This document shows, one piece after another, positions 6,351-6,487 of a stretch of DNA of 6,487 nucleotides. The first letter of the stretch is position 1; the number at the start of each line of letters is the position of its first letter. A model generated the notes under the pieces. The model saw only the letters and a program-made list of their open reading frames with translations, was not told the DNA's origin and did not search any database. Source of the stretch: Treponema sp. (GTDB lineage Bacteria > Spirochaetota > Spirochaetia > Treponematales > Breznakiellaceae); the NCBI GenBank assembly GCA_031283505.1, contig JAITBO010000147.1, positions 1 to 6,487 on the forward strand, in the 5' to 3' direction. Position numbers and translations under genes: made by a program.

Positions 6351-6351
<1 letters not shown>
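6295..6351 (+). CDS. Possible 18-codon leader ORF
   Basis: ATG at 6295 opens a short frame coding MKEVAEQRGSLCRQQGDR, ending in TAA at 6349-6351. The last A of this TAA is the first base of the next ATG, the same TAATG junction seen between the HAD and coiled-coil genes. No clear Shine-Dalgarno precedes it, and it has no run of one amino acid as in classical attenuator peptides. It may be translated to couple the downstream gene, or may be chance. Confidence 0.25.
6305..6340 (+). promoter_or_regulatory. Leader with two competing hairpins over the ribosome binding site
   Basis: Stem A pairs TGGCGG (6305-6310) with CCGCCA (6330-6335). Stem B pairs CCTGT (6324-6328) with ACAGG (6336-6340) around a 7-base loop that contains the 3' arm of stem A. 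Both cannot form together, because no bases separate the two 3' arms. Stem B covers the first three bases of the Shine-Dalgarno AGGGGG (6338-6343), so it would lower translation from 6351 while stem A would free it. No known riboswitch class was recognised. Confidence 0.35.

Positions 6352-6487
<136 letters not shown>

Overview
The window reads as chromosomal DNA from a spirochete, most likely a Treponema-like member of the Spirochaetota. This is inferred from three things: an N-terminally anchored, very long coiled-coil protein that resembles the spirochetal SpiroCoCo family; a lipoprotein with a relaxed, spirochete-style lipobox; and the overall style of the DHH and RluA proteins. No marker gene fixes the species. 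Base composition is mixed, with GC-rich coding DNA and very AT-rich intergenic pieces. The run of about 70 G at the right edge suggests the end of a draft or metagenomic contig.

Left and centre (1-5255, minus strand): a tight five-gene cluster, probably one operon, read from right to left. In transcription order it holds an unrecognised lipoprotein (5255-4098), an NrnA-like DHH/DHHA1 phosphoesterase (4067-2913), a second and clearly different DHH/DHHA1 phosphoesterase (2866-1955), a HAD-family phosphatase (start 1904, or 1934 if the upstream TTG is used, to 1209), and a membrane-anchored coiled-coil protein whose 3' end lies outside the window (1209-1). The gaps are 30, 46 and about 50 bases, and the last junction is a TAATG stop/start overlap. 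Three of the five genes are soluble phosphate-ester hydrolases, so the cluster may serve nucleotide, nanoRNA or cyclic-dinucleotide turnover. The roles of the lipoprotein and the coiled-coil protein in it are unknown.

Right (5256-6213, plus strand): a 106-base AT-rich divergent intergenic region, then an RluA-family pseudouridine synthase (5362-6147) closed by a convincing intrinsic terminator (6165-6213).

Right edge (6214-6487): a T7A7 tract and a good sigma-70-type promoter (6234-6262), then a leader of about 80 bases with two competing hairpins and a possible 18-codon upstream ORF. That ORF overlaps, by TAATG, the start of a new gene at 6351 with a strong Shine-Dalgarno. Only 22 codons of the new gene are readable before the poly-G run, which is most likely a sequencing or assembly artefact. 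No tRNA, rRNA, CRISPR array or insertion sequence was seen.
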